Notes: generated by a model from the letters alone, not told the origin. A stretch of DNA of 64,000 nucleotides from Meghimatium bilineatum (GCA_034231615.1 CM067307.1:2910647-2974646), one strand, 5' to 3'. Positions 11,258-22,790 are shown, counted from the first letter of the stretch. Numbers and translations are program-made.

Positions 11258-11490
11258 GTTTTGTTACTGCGGCACGCTCCACCTTGTCGGATATCCCCTG
11301 ACAGTTTTGTTATTGCGACACGCTCCACCTTGTCGGATATCCCCTGACAGTTTTGTTACTGCAACACGCTCCACCTTGTCGGATATCCCCTGACAGTTTT
11401 GTTACTGCGACACGCTCCACCGTGTCGGATATCCCCTGACAGTTTTGTTACTGCGACACGCTCCACCTTGTCGGATATCCTCTGACAGTT
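11258..11490. repeat. 46-bp tandem repeat x5
   Basis: Unit gttttgttactgcgacacgc then tccaccttgtcggatatccc ctgaca, starting at 11258, 11304, 11350, 11396 and 11442. A single diverged unit is at 32466-32515. Confidence 0.96.
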
Positions 11491-11567
11491 TTTTTTACGC
11501 TTTTTAGAACAACCTTCAAATCGTATTTCGTATTTCAGAAAAAAAATGTTCATTTCTTCTTCATCTG

Positions 11568-11708
11568 CGTCCATTCTCAAACTCCTGCTGAATTCTCTAG
11601 TAGCAGGACCATAGTCCTACTAGAATTCCAGCATGATGTGTCCAGAGAATGGAAGTGCGTTGTGTCGCCGTTTTATTTGAGCCAATGGCCCGACAAATCC
11701 GTTCATTT
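11568..11708 (-). mobile_element. Repeat A copy (3' half)
   Basis: Plus-strand tctcaaactcctgctgaatt, agcaggaccatagtcctac, ccagagaatggaagtgcgtt, cgccgttttatttgagcca: the inverted 3' half of the family. Confidence 0.75.
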
Positions 11709-11794
11709 GAGGACTTGGAAATTATTCTCGTGTGCGTGACCGATCGACTGTATAGGATACCTGTCAATTAAAACGTAAGCATGAACTAGTTTCC

Positions 11795-11912
11795 GATTTG
11801 CGTGGTATCTATTGGTTGACCTGGCTATTTTTGACATGCGACTCCAAGTATGTAAATAGCAACCAATCAAAAGCCCAACAATAATAAAAAAAGTAACGAA
11901 TGGGGTACAAAT
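11795..11912. mobile_element. Foldback family F copy
   Basis: Tatctattggttgacctggc and agcaaccaatcaaaagccca, acaataataaaa, with a central gacatgcgactccaagta that recurs at 25530. Confidence 0.5.
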
Positions 11913-12014
11913 TAACTAAGTTAGAAGGTCTGTAGTACTGTAGATAGTCAGGTCTTATGCTTCATTGGTGACTATCGGCTTACCAGCAGAATTCAAATAA
12001 ATTTTCGTACCTCA

Positions 12015-12112
12015 CGTTTTCGATTATTTCCGTGCTTCCAGGTGGTCGGTGTTGGCAGGGGAAAAAAAGTTACACATAGTGACGAACGAAATGCATGGGA
12101 ATAACGAAAATC
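12015..12112. mobile_element. Foldback family F copy, target of the 12.1-kb LINE
   Basis: Gattatttccgtgcttccag gtggtc pairs with gacgaacgaaatgcatgggaataac. The LINE with its acaagtcgaacc duplication lies at its right edge. Confidence 0.6.
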
Positions 12113-12325
12113 ACAAGTCGAACCCACGAGCATGAATGAACTTACGGCCTGCGTACTACACCTCAGCAGCACTACCAAAGAAACAGTACTGCAGTGGATC
12201 CCAGGTCACTGTGGCATACCTGGAAATGAAAAAGCTGATCTCCTGGCTAGGAAAGGGGGATCACTGGAACAAATAGAAAGTGATAACACGTACTATGAAT
12301 GTAAGACCATGTTAAAAGCAGAATT

Positions 12326-13645
12326 GGGATGCAAAGGGAACGCATTGCTCTAGGCAGACCCAGGGTTAGCAGATAACCAAGATCCCAAATGTACCTCCAC
12401 GCGGTGCACCCTGGAAACAAATACAGCAGCTCGAGCTGATTCTGGCCAAATCATTTGGAGATCGTGTCCAAGAATGTGGAGGTAGCAGATGGAAAGAGAT
12501 TTGACTGCACAAGAGACATACAATATTTCCGACACCACCAGCATCACCACATATAGCGACACTGTCGACATACAGTGAAGCTAGTCAGTCCAGTCCGAAC
12601 ATTGGAGGGGCGGCCAATGTAAAATGCACGTAAAGGTAGATGCATGGCGAGAGACAAATATATTTCATACTGAGTACAATGAAAGGGCAGACCAGCGCTA
12701 GAGGGCAGCGCGAACTGCAAATAGAAAGTGAAAAGTCCCTAGGAAAGGGGAACTACAAGCTCCGTCAGCTCGAGACCAGCTTCTAGTTACCTGTGTTCCT
12801 TACAGGCAGAGACCCAGACCCATTCATTGGCGTTTGGTAAAGCAAGAAGACCTAATCCAACTCTAATGTCGAGCCTTCCTAAACCGGAAATATGCTCGCG
12901 AAGAGAAAGGGTTCTGTACCCGATGGGCTTAGGCAAGAAAGGGACAACGATGGTAGTCCTGGCCCAACTCTACTGTCAATGTTTCCTATACCGGAAGTAC
13001 ACTTGCAGAGAGAAAGGGTTCCGTACCCGATGGGCTCAGGCACAAAAGGGACAACGATTTAGCCCTGGCCCAATATACTGTCAGGTTTTCCTACACCGGA
13101 AATACACTTGAAGAGAGAAAGGTTTCAGTACCTGATGGGCTCAGGCGCTATTGGGACAAGAACGCTCAGCTCGAGAACGCCTTGCTCTCAAACGCGTAGT
13201 GTGAGACTCGAACTTGGACAAGGGGTACACGATGTCGGTGAATCACACCTCGGCTAAGAGGGCGAAAGAGCCAGGGTCCAACTCCTCTGTTGAGTTCTTC
13301 CCCTTAAGGAACCAGGCTCACGGATGAGAAACGGTTCAGTACCCAATGGGCACAGCACAGCACGTCCAATTACACGAGGCAAGTTCATAGACAGTGGAAC
13401 ACCTCGTGCGAGTCAGACGAGAGCAAAAATCGTCTGGGCGAAGAGTCGCCACTATGCGTGCTTGGAGACAGATATAGAGGCTGTCACAGGCTAAGGGTAG
13501 CCCACCCGAATTGTCAAGGCATGCCGAAATCGGATGTGCTAGGCCTACAAGGCGCATAACGGTGGCACAACGTAATCACGCTCCCGGCGGAAATCGCACG
13601 GATATCCGTGATGGTTACAATGGAGCGGACGCAAAACAAACAAAG
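12326..13645. mobile_element. 1.32-kb nested insertion of unknown class, GC-richer, with 12-bp target-site duplication
   Basis: The 12-mer aaaagcagaatt lies at 12314-12325 and again at 13646-13657, and the LINE frame resumes exactly after the second copy, so the intervening 1320 bp is an insertion. Its right end is A-rich (caaaacaaacaaag), suggesting a retroposed copy mobilised by LINE machinery. Inside are three imperfect ~106-bp direct repeats (about 12899-13150) and a further partial match near 13323. A stretch near 13528-13565 resembles the Repeat-A family (gatgtgctaggcc, aaggcgcata). The short ORFs inside (for example 12827-13111) only reflect the repeats. I recognise no protein or RNA family. 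Confidence 0.75.
12899..13150. repeat. ~106-bp direct repeat x about 3 inside nested insertion
   Basis: The phrase gagaaagggtt..gtacccgatggg recurs near 12902, 13010 and 13114, followed each time by a (c/t)ttaggc- or ctcaggc-type segment and gggacaa. Spacing is about 105-108 bp. Confidence 0.8.
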
Positions 13646-14102
13646 AAAAGCAGAATTTAAGAAAAAGTGGAAGCAGATGCACTCAAATGCAGAACCAAAT
13701 TACCCCTACCATTAAATGTCACGCAGGGAACAAACAATCATCTTCAGACTACGAACTGGTCACAACAGACTGAGAAGTCACATGTTCCGAAAGCTGAAGA
13801 TTGACGAGACAGACTTGTGCAACTGTGGACTGAGCCCAGAGACTGCAGAACACATTCTTCATGCCTGTCAACTCTACCAAGAAGAGAGGGAGAAAATATG
13901 ACCTACTGAGACTGCACTACTTCCAGACTTGAGGGATTCCATGGATGACCTGAAGCGAATCACACAATTCATTGAAGCTATTGGCGCTGTTACCTGATAT
14001 CTGACTGAAAAACGATGAAGAAGAAGACAAGTCGAACCACAAAATAAACTATCACTTTCTCGACAGAGATGAGCACATTTTCATTTTCGTGCAAGGTCAG
14101 GA

Positions 14103-14203
14103 AATAAATAGACTAAACATTCACTTAAATAGACTAAACATTCACTTAAATAGACTAAACATTCACTTAAATAGACTAAACATTCACTTAAATAGACTAA
14201 GAC
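14103..14203. repeat. 21-bp tandem repeat x4.7
   Basis: Unit aaatagactaaacattcact t. It lies about 65 bp to the right of the 12.1-14.0 kb LINE's target-site duplication. Confidence 0.95.
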
Positions 14204-14680
14204 TGATTACATCTTATGTTGTGTTCATACGGGCAGACAACACCGACTGAGGAACATATTCTGTAGGACTGCATTATACTAAACCAGTTGAGTGAGAAGC
14301 ACTAGTTCACAGAGACAAGACAACCACAGAAAGCTGTTTGTGATCCCTGAGATTTATCTAGAAAACCGGACTTAGTGTGTAGACATGTTATACTGTATGG
14401 GAGTCTTCAGGACATTTCAAGTACAGCAACATTTATCCAATCTTACTTGCTGTGTAGACATGTTGAACTGAGAGCGTGAAGAAGAATCTCCAAATCATCG
14501 CGTATGAAGGCTTGTTTTGATTCTACTCCTATGTGTTTACTACCTATAGTCATGTCTCATTCATACTTCAGTGAATTTCTCTGTGTTTACTCTAACGTTG
14601 TGTTTTCTGGTCTAATGAATATATGTGCCAGTACCCGGTAGACTTTCAGACGCACCATATCTTGTTATAAACTGTTCCAC
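14204..14680. other. No gene recognised
   Basis: Contains a short repeat echo (gtgtagacatgttatactg and gtgtagacatgttgaactg) and an isolated family F flank (gaaggcttgttttgattcta near 14506). Confidence 0.5.
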
Positions 14681-15152
14681 TGCATATCAGACTCTAGCAA
14701 TACACTTATCCATAACATATCAGACTCTAGCAATACACTTATCCATAACATATCAGACTCTAGCAATACACTTATCCATAACATATCAGACTCTAGCAAT
14801 ACACTTATCCATAACATATCAGACTCTAGCAATACACTTATCCATAACATATCAGACTCTAGCAATACACTTATCCATAACATATCAGACTCTAGCAATA
14901 CACTTATCCATAACATATCAGACTCTAGCAATACACTTATCCATAACATATCAGACTCTAGCAATACACTTATCCATAACATATTAGACTCTAGCAATAC
15001 ACTTATCCATAACATATCAGACTCTAGCAATACACTTATCCATAACATATCAGACTCTAGCAATACACTTATCCATAACATATCAGACTCTAGCAATACA
15101 CTTATCCATAACATATCAGACTCTAGCAATACACTTATCCATAACATATCAG
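14681..15152. repeat. 33-bp tandem repeat, about 14 copies
   Basis: Unit atatcagactctagcaatac acttatccataac, almost invariant. 33 is a multiple of three and no stop falls in one frame on each strand, so both strands look open (11-residue repeats); I do not call these genes. Confidence 0.97.
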
Positions 15153-15207
15153 ACTATAGTAACAAAGATATCTAGTTCAGACTCTAGTAACAAAGATATC
15201 TAGTTCA
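15152..15207. repeat. 28-bp duplication next to the 33-bp array
   Basis: Agactctagtaacaaagata tctagttc, twice, sharing its first bases with the 33-bp unit. Confidence 0.85.
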
Positions 15208-15819
15208 TGTTCTAGTATTAAGGTTTCCATGACATAGCTCTATTAAAATAACAGAGCACATATTGGTAAACTAGTATAATAACGTTAATCCTCTGGACTT
15301 TTTAACATCTTTTAAATTAACTATTTGTTTTAGACAGTCGTTTGTTATTTGACAAGGACAATACATCATGCTTCAGTAGACACATTCATGAAGTTGTATT
15401 GTGTTCTTCAACTGTTTGAAGAATTTGCTTATGCCAGAGCTTCAGTTTGCCACCACAACTCAACAATTTCTAAACTCTTTAGTCATGTCTAGTCAATATT
15501 CCCTCTAATTTTCTTCTTATGTGAGCAAACATGAAGATATCTGAGCAGTGAATATTTCTACGTAAAGGTATCTACTATTTTATGTCGTGAGAGATACCTT
15601 CCACATACGCGCACAGCTACGTACCCGCGCACAGCTACGTACCGGCACACGTTACAGAGAATATTGGCTATGGTCCCAGTTTGATCGCAAGAGCTGTCCA
15701 GGGCTTATTGCTATTTCCTGAAATATTACCACTGCGACCCATGACGTACTAACAATAACTAACTTGGGAGACCAATGTGATATAGTTACAAGGACTTCTA
15801 CTATTACATTCTCACACTA
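15208..15819. other. No gene or repeat recognised
   Basis: Only a small duplication cgcacagctacgtac (about 15610-15645) is visible. Confidence 0.5.
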
Positions 15820-16085
15820 CCCATGTGTTGCAGGAGCCCAAAAGGGAATAAAGAATAGCAACAATGTTCTACCTTCCATGCATGTATGAGTCGACTAAGG
15901 AGGTTTTGAAATGGAGTTGGTTGTCCCATTAATATAGGAGCAATATGACCCATAAACCATGCTGAAATTGGATGTATCAGAACGAAAGGCGCATATATCG
16001 CAGATAAGCTATAAATCATGACACGACACATTCCATTCTCAGAATTATATCCCAGTAATCTGTAGAAGTTTGGAAGATAAGAAGT
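15820..16085 (+). mobile_element. Repeat A copy, near full length
   Basis: Runs from tgttgcaggagcccaaaagg through gactaaggaggttttgaaat and catgctgaaattggatgtat to gatct/gtagaagtttggaagat at the end. Confidence 0.75.
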
Positions 16086-16132
16086 TCTCACACTTCTAAC
16101 AAATAAATATATACGTGTTACCTATATTATAC

Positions 16133-16487
16133 AACAAACACAAAACATACTAACAACGAGGCCGCGATGAATGACCGTTTCGATTAAAAAGCCTTCATCA
16201 GGATGGGAGACAACAAACTTATAATATTTTAACATAAAAAGACACATTGAGGGAATGAGGGAGAGATTAAGGCGTGGTATAAAATATATGGGAAAGAAAA
16301 AGATAAGGATGTCGCATACCACGCCTTAATTTCTCTCATATATACACCATATATTCTCATATATTCTCTCGCCACACCATATGTGCTTGCTTAGTTTATC
16401 ATATTATGTGTCACCAGTTCAGATGAAGGTTTTGTTTAGTCGAAACGTCGTCCGTTTGTCTCGTTGTTAATATGTTTTCGTTTATAA
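16133..16487. mobile_element. Penelope-like palindrome with a hammerhead-like core on each arm
   Basis: The arms run inward from aacatactaacaacgag (left) and ctcgttgttaatatgttt (right) to attaaggcgtggtat / ataccacgccttaat at the centre (16266-16330). The left arm, read on the minus strand, has CTGATGAAGG...CGAAACGG (16173-16202). The right arm, on the plus strand, has CAGATGAAGG...TCGAAACGTC (16420-16452). Confidence 0.75.
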
Positions 16488-16509
16488 CATTGTTAACACT
16501 TATACCTAT

Positions 16510-17439
16510 TTCCGTTCATCTTTACATTTGCCTTGTGTTACCCCAGCTCTGGTATTTGCAGTATCGGGTTGTTTCCTGACAAGGGAGTATTTTCTCCTGG
16601 TTCAATTATATTTGTCCTAATATTACAAATACATTTCGATACTTGCAATTACAGGGCCAAATATTCACGTCTGCCTTTGTAGTCCAGAGAGTCACTGCCT
16701 GAACCGTCAGCAATGAAGACTTGATCTTTGTACTGCTGTGACGAGAAATGTATCAATGGTGTCTTCCAGGAGACAGACAATGACAGCCATGGGAGGAGCC
16801 GCCAAAAAGATTGTACAGAAAAGTGAAAACAAACATAATTGTAGAAAGGAAATGACGTGGATGGAACTCTGAAAATGACAGCGTGTCTGTCTGTGAAGTG
16901 TCAGTGGTGAAGTATGCCACTTTTTAACCATGAACGCTTCGATATTTATTAGGTCAGGAACAAGCCCGCAGAGATATTGTTTCCAAAAATTCCCACAAAA
17001 ACAAAGTATTTTCCTTAAAAAGTCTAATAAACTAGCAGAAGATGTATCTGTGTCCCTGTTGAGGAAGTGTGATGTTACACGGATGTAGAGGTGCAAGTGC
17101 AATATTGTGACACTGGTCTCTAAAGTGTAAAATAATGATCAGCTACCGACCACTAAACCTGACTAGTTGTGTCATAAGAAGCTGTCAAATACAGCAACAT
17201 TGATTAAGTAAATCATATTTTCTGTATACAGATATTAAACTTCGAATGAGAAGAAGAACAAGAGATATGGCTGTATTAATTATCGTCTTGGTTGGTACAC
17301 TAGAAAGTGGCCGAGATAAACAGAGAAAGTAAGAGAAAGGGTGTACACATTTAGAGAATGCTAAACAAAATAGTAACCAGGAGAGACAAAATGTACTTAG
17401 TAATTATTCATTGGAATTATCTGATCATCATTACGTACT
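16510..17439. other. Unassigned; contains a doubtful 131-residue minus-strand frame
   Basis: The minus-strand frame 16707-17102 is the longest in this part and has a hydrophobic stretch, but no family, no splice context and no usable start support. I treat it as chance. Confidence 0.35.
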
Positions 17440-17815
17440 GTCACCGCAACGCAGGTCGGCTGTAATGGACCCCCAACATCCCATGTTTATTGCCTTGGTG
17501 GTGCACTCTGCTAGACTGTAACCTGTCCATCTTGTGATGTTACTCTCCCAAGTGTACCTCTGTCTTCCTCTTACTCGGCCTCACCTCGACTTTACCCTCA
17601 AGTAAGGTCTTCAACAAGGTGTCATATCTTTTATTTCTAAAACACTTTATTTGAATGATCTTTATTTCTTGTAATAATTCTGTCTTCATACGAAGTGTTG
17701 TTAGAACGTCTTTGTTTTATTCTCTTTCCATGAAGTTTTTCCTATTCTTGTATATACCCACATCTCAAAGGCATCAATTCTATCTTCTAGTTGTTTGTTC
17801 ATTGTCTACAGACTA
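17440..17815 (-). pseudogene. LINE C-terminal remnant (RTE-like endonuclease-reverse transcriptase family)
   Basis: Read on the minus strand with frameshifts, the segment gives RIDAFEMW, then a GRVRGRQRYTWESNITRWTG stretch and SLAECTTKA. These match the C-terminal pattern INAFEMWC...G...GRRGRGRPR..W.DNIT.WTG.SL.E found in many animal LINEs. It contains stops and frame breaks. Confidence 0.7.
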
Positions 17816-19584
17816 GCTAAGGCAAAGGTCAGCTAGCAGGCAACCAACCAACCTACCATTATAAGCTAGAACTGTATCCATTTTAAATTTGCTTAAAACA
17901 ATCATGTGAAACTTTCCATACAACTGAATGTGCTCTACCCTCTACATCAAGTGTTCTCAACTCGGTCATCTCCAGCACCATATCACTCTCGTAATGCGAC
18001 ATATCAGTTAAAAAGTGCTAGAATTAACTAACATGATGTCCTCCCATGTTCCTTTTACAGTTGATATTATGTTGTACAAACCACAACAAATAGTGATAGT
18101 ATTCACGACTATGAGTGTGTGTGTGGTGGGTGTGGGGTGGGGGTGGAGCTGAACATCAACGGAAAGTATAGTGCAATGAAGAAGGTTATGTAGCCAGAGT
18201 CACTTTTCACATTCACTTTTATTTTCATTTTCAATTTCTCTGTCATGATATTGTATGTTGTAATGCTCGCCCAATAGTATTACATGTGGCCGGCGCCTGA
18301 AAAGGTTGTGAATTCCTGTTTTAGAATCTCACAATCTATACATTGGTTTACTTTCACTGTAATGCCCTTCTGATTCTCCCTGAGGGGTTTTAATCTTGCA
18401 TCTATTATCTCCACATTCGTTTCATATATCGTAAACACAAACATATCGCCATTTGTCGACTGAATAGTAGGGTTAAGTGCACACGTAGTTTTGAAGAGCA
18501 GCCTAGGTTGTTTAAGTGAATGCTTTGCTGGAGTCACGTCACAGTGACTACAAGCATCGTCACTATAGAGGTTACAGGCAATCTCTTCACCAGGTATGCC
18601 TGCGCTCTGGGCTCACACAACGTCATTAATCTCGTGAACATTTTGTCACATCTCACGCCGTTTTTAGATCTACTCAATTCCTACACTTGCTGAATTATGG
18701 CATATATCACCATACTGGACCTTTATTTGCAGATGAATTTCTAGAGTTTTATCTTTTTCAATGATATAAAACGCATAACAGTGGTTCTCCACATTGTTTA
18801 ATTTCATTATGTGGGTGACCATATTTAAACTGTCATTATGTCGTCACCTTGTTCGTCTGACCAAGATGACACGCGTAGGACGATCTTGCGTGCTTAACAG
18901 AAGTAATGACAGGTAACAACACATTGACATGATTATTCAAATCTCTATCCTACTTTCAAGGTTTTCTTTTGTTGCAACCTTATAATAGATTATTGTGATG
19001 TCTCCCAACATTTCATGTTGTCATCTTCTTTTCCCCAATTCTCAAATTGTGTATTGTAACCTCCGTGCAGACTTCTCTGTATTTTATCATATCTTACTAG
19101 TACACACGAGCCTCAAACACATCATTAGCTTATCATGAATCTAAACATTGCTGCACTAGTTCACATAATTCACCTATATATCATTCGCTGCAAGTGTAAC
19201 CCGAAATCACTTTTGGTTGCCAAGTTGACCTTTCAGCGATCTATTTTCAGCAGCAGTTCAAAACATGATTTTCAAGAAACACTTATGAATAATAAAGCTA
19301 TATTCAGAAAAGCTAACATGGTCGTTTGACACACTATTCTTCTATTTACCTGTGATACCGTGTCTGTAGCTGATGAGTTAATCCTGACTTATTACATTAT
19401 GTGATGTTCTGTAATTGGTTATCAGCTATGACTCGCACAAGAGTACCACTATCACCAACTCTAACAGATCTGACGGTAAAGCTCTACTGCCATGTCATGT
19501 CTGGAGTCTGGTGACCACATACAGACTTTCACCAACAGAAGACGTATCTACACAATTCAGTCAAGACTTTTGAGGCCATGTTTT
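17816..19584. other. No gene recognised
   Basis: A G/T-rich run at 18115-18150. A minus-strand frame of 85 residues at 18280-18537 (KPLRENQKGITVKVNQCIDC) could be transposon-derived but matches nothing I know. Confidence 0.4.
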
Positions 19585-19700
19585 TTTAAATTATGTCCGT
19601 GAATTTCGTTGGTCGGAGTTGGTAGGCGAAACCTGGAAATATACGCAACGTTATAAATAGTGACCAATACATTTCACAGCAATAATAATTTTTTTGTTAA
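19585..19700. mobile_element. Foldback family F copy
   Basis: Attatgtccgtgaatttcgt tggtc pairs with tgaccaatacatttcacagc aataat. Confidence 0.6.
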
Positions 19701-19851
19701 AACATCAGGTTAGCAGGCTGATTCTGCTTTGTTTTGATTCTGCAGTCAGGTCTTATTTGACGATTTGATCGCGACTGAAACATCTCTGAGGGAAGAGATT
19801 TCCGGCGCTGCATCAGAGCTGATGAGAATATCACAGTTTATTGATGAAATT

Positions 19852-20212
19852 CATGTCAGGATCAGACTTGGAATGAAGAACGAGGATCAGACTTGGACTG
19901 AAGAATGAGGATCAGACTTGGACTGAAGAATGAGGATCAGACTTGGACTGGAGAACGAGGATCGGACTTGGACTGAAGAACGAGGATCAGACTTGGACTG
20001 AAGAACGAGGATCAGACTTGGACTGAAGAACGAGGATCAGACTTGGACTGAAGAACGAGGATCAGACTTGGACTGAAGAACGAAGATCAGAATTGTACTG
20101 AAGAACGAGGATCAGACTTGGACTGGAGAACGAGGATCAGACGGACTGGAGAACGAGGATCAGACTTGGACTGGAGAACGAGGATCAGACTTGGACTGGA
20201 GAACGAGGAAGA
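19852..20212. repeat. 25-bp tandem repeat, about 14 copies
   Basis: Unit gaggatcagacttggactga agaac, with ggagaac variants clustered at the right end. Confidence 0.96.
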
Positions 20213-20440
20213 AGAAGAGACTATGCCGTGTACATGATGTTTTTCATGATGGTTGGTTTGAATTCTGTCATTTGTTTTTCAGGATGTTTTCGATGTCAAT
20301 GATTTATTTGCGGCTTCCTTCATTGCCAATTATTATTCATCTGACAAACAAACGTGTATCGGTGCGGGAAGAAGCCAATGCCATGTGGTAATCTATGACT
20401 AGAATTCTGGGAGCCCCATATATAGTGTTTAGTTTAGTCT

Positions 20441-20590
20441 TCTGCGTTCGTTCTCAAACTCCTGCACATTAACAGGGTGTAGTCCAGAGAACGAAATGTG
20501 TTGTATCATGATTTGTTGCTGTGTTGCTGCGATATCTGCACATTTCAACCTGACACATTTCAACATGGCTTTTGTGTGGCTGACTCTATA
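20441..20590 (-). mobile_element. Repeat A copy (3' half)
   Basis: Plus-strand cgttctcaaactcctgcaca, gtagtccagagaacgaaatg, tgttgcatgatt-like and gatatctgcac. Confidence 0.7.
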
Positions 20591-20867
20591 TGGGATGAGA
20601 TGACTCTACATGCTGAAAGACATACTGAATATGAGATCTGATCACCCATATAGTTGTACAAAGTGCCATGATGTAGATCTGACGAATAAAGACTAACTTC
20701 ACACAAGTGTTAAAATGACACTCAACTCATAATCAGCTGCTATACCCTGAGAGATTTATTGAAGCGGACATTGAACACTTTTCTATCTGGTGTGGAAAGA
20801 CGATAATCAATATACATCAAGTCAATAATATGAATTCACTGCAATGTAGCAGAAATTCAACGCGTTA

Positions 20868-20990
20868 CATGAAACAGTGTAATACAGTTTTGCTAATCAA
20901 TAGTAACACACGTAATAATACAAAAGTCGACGTTTCGATTTTAAGGCCTTTATCAAGAATACATCACAACATAATACAAGGAGTCAGAAC
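20868..20990 (-). mobile_element. Penelope-like remnant
   Basis: Gtcgacgtttcgattttaag then gcctttatcaagaatac, read on the minus strand as TTGATAAAGGC..AAATCGAAACGTCGAC. It shares upstream sequence (cagttttgctaatcaat, acacacgtaataata) with 43040-43160 and 60435-60530. Confidence 0.6.
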
Positions 20991-21303
20991 GGAACTATTG
21001 ACGTAAAAGTACACACGGCAGAGCTAAAGGTCATTATCCTATTCCACATCCACATTTCGCCGGTGCATTGTAAGAAGTAAACATGTGTCTATAAGTTTGT
21101 GTCTATATACACTGTCAACTTATACCATCGCCACTTATAACCTTCTTAGTCGCCACATACGACATGCATGGAAGGTGAACAGTGTTGATATTCTTTGCTC
21201 CTCGTTTGGACTCCGATAACACGCGATCGGTGTTCAGTTAGACACGAATAGTATGATTTAGAGCACATCTTTTTCAAGTTAATAGCAACTATCTTTTCTT
21301 ATT

Positions 21304-21416
21304 ACTATTTGCATTAATGATATTGCATGTATGTGGGGAAAGGGGGGGCGGGGCAGCTATACTATTTGCATTAAAGATATTGCGTATATGTGGGGAAAGG
21401 GGGGTGTGGATAGATG
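21304..21416. repeat. 57-bp tandem duplication with G-runs
   Basis: Actatttgcattaatgatat tgc..gtatgtggggaaagggg at 21304 and 21361. Confidence 0.93.
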
Positions 21417-21544
21417 GGGGTCATATATTTCAACACAGAAAACACGGTGACGTCTGACTTTAGAAGAGTATTTGCGTAGAGCACAAGGTCCATCAGCTTA
21501 TTAACAATGAGCACACAGGCTATCGGACTACTGAGTGCGTGTAT

Positions 21545-21630
21545 GAACAAATACATACAGTAGCATACAAGACAGTTTCAACGTTTCAATCACTAGGTCC
21601 TTATTAAGAAAAAACAAGACAAACAGTATA
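21545..21630 (-). mobile_element. Penelope-like remnant
   Basis: Agtttcaacgtttcaatcac, taggtccttattaagaa: minus-strand AATAAGGACCTAGTGATTGAAACGTTGAAAC, a diverged copy of the same motif. Confidence 0.5.
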
Positions 21631-22289
21631 TACAGTAGGAATAAAGGCACATGATCACAAACTCATTAGACAGCAGACATGTAACAGCGAAGACATCCAA
21701 GGTAACAATGATGTACTTATACACGAGTATTGTCATTAGAGACGCGCATTCAAAAATTATATGTGGGGAATGTGAACAAAGTCAAACAAATATGCCTGAC
21801 AACGGAATATGAACAAAGTAAAAATTACTATGCTTGAAAAACACATCGAAGACTTAACCACCCAAATCTAAATTACATGAATGATTAGTATTAAGAATAA
21901 ATGGTCTAAGTGTACCGAACTGTACTTTAAATAGCGATTTTCAAGGGATTGTAGAAGAAAGGGAATGAACCTATTCGTAATCTCCCGAAGGGACATGTTG
22001 ATCTCGAGATCCACCACCGCTTCCTTTTTGAACATGTCGAGATTGACATTTGAAAGTGATGGAGCAAATAGTTTTTGGCCACTATCTGTTCCACTTGGAG
22101 TCAAATGATATCACATGTCGAACTAACCGCCACCCCAATACCATTGTACCATTCAAAAGGGATTGTAATGTTACTGTCCACTATTGACAAGAGTAGCATG
22201 CTTTCATTGTTTGTATCCCAAGATTTTCCTGTAGACAGACTCTCAGACATTTAGTCTCTCTCTTTACTCATTGTTAGGAATAATTATAA

Positions 22290-22790
22290 GATGCATACAT
22301 AACCTGTCAGTGTCGCAGATGTGCGTCAATGGAGACATGAACAGCACCAACATCTCTGTCCTCAGCCATTATTAGCAGTATAGAGCAATCATGTCCAAAC
22401 TATTCCTTGATGTTATCAATTCAGGATTTTCATTAACGCCTATTCTCCTTCCATCCTCGACTGTTCCTTGTTAAACAATTTTAGAAAGCGAGTCGTGTCT
22501 CGTTACACGTCCAAACCAAACAAGTTTACGCCGTTTCACCACTGCCAAAAGTGATTCTTGAAATGCTACAAGTTATTTTGAAAAATGTTGGACGAATATA
22601 TTTGTCTTGTGTTCCATATAACGAATTCTTAACAAACGTCTGTAGCACATGTATTCAAACGGCTGAATACTTATTTCCGTGTCTTCATTGAGTGTCCAGC
22701 TTTCACATCCCTAAACATACTTAACACTAGAGATCTGAATATATCCTTACTGTAATTTTCATCTTAATTTTCTAAAACACATTATAATGG
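22290..22790 (-). pseudogene. LINE C-terminal remnant
   Basis: The minus-strand translation, with breaks, gives KNSLYGTQDKYIR, then CLVWTCNETRLAF and VEDGRRIGVNEN. These correspond to LRISYLEHKTN-Y-R, LAWFGHVTRHD-L and LEGGRRRGR of endonuclease-reverse transcriptase LINE tails. Several stops are present. Confidence 0.62.

Larger units (their letters stand above)
12125..14027 (+). mobile_element. LINE 3' end with RNase H fragment, flanked by 12-bp target-site duplication and split by a nested insertion
   Basis: The 5'-truncated LINE carries the end of an RNase H domain, with VLQWIPGHCGIPGNEKADLL around 12190-12250. After the nested insertion come FRLRTGHNRLRSHM and a CNCG...TAEHILHAC Cys/His tail (13716-13900). 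The direct repeat acaagtcgaacc occurs at 12113-12124 and 14028-14039, and the 3' end is a gaagaag-type tail, as expected for target-primed reverse transcription. Removing 12326-13645 restores one reading frame across the join, with one in-frame stop just before 13716. A relative sits at 26993-27567. Confidence 0.88.

Noticed and set aside
14625-15147. Long repeat-protein frames on both strands
   Set aside because: They come from a 33-bp minisatellite whose length is a multiple of three; no start, splice or family support.
16707-17102. 131-residue minus-strand ORF as a membrane protein gene
   Set aside because: No recognisable family, no exon borders, no supporting composition; length is possible by chance in 64 kb with this base composition.
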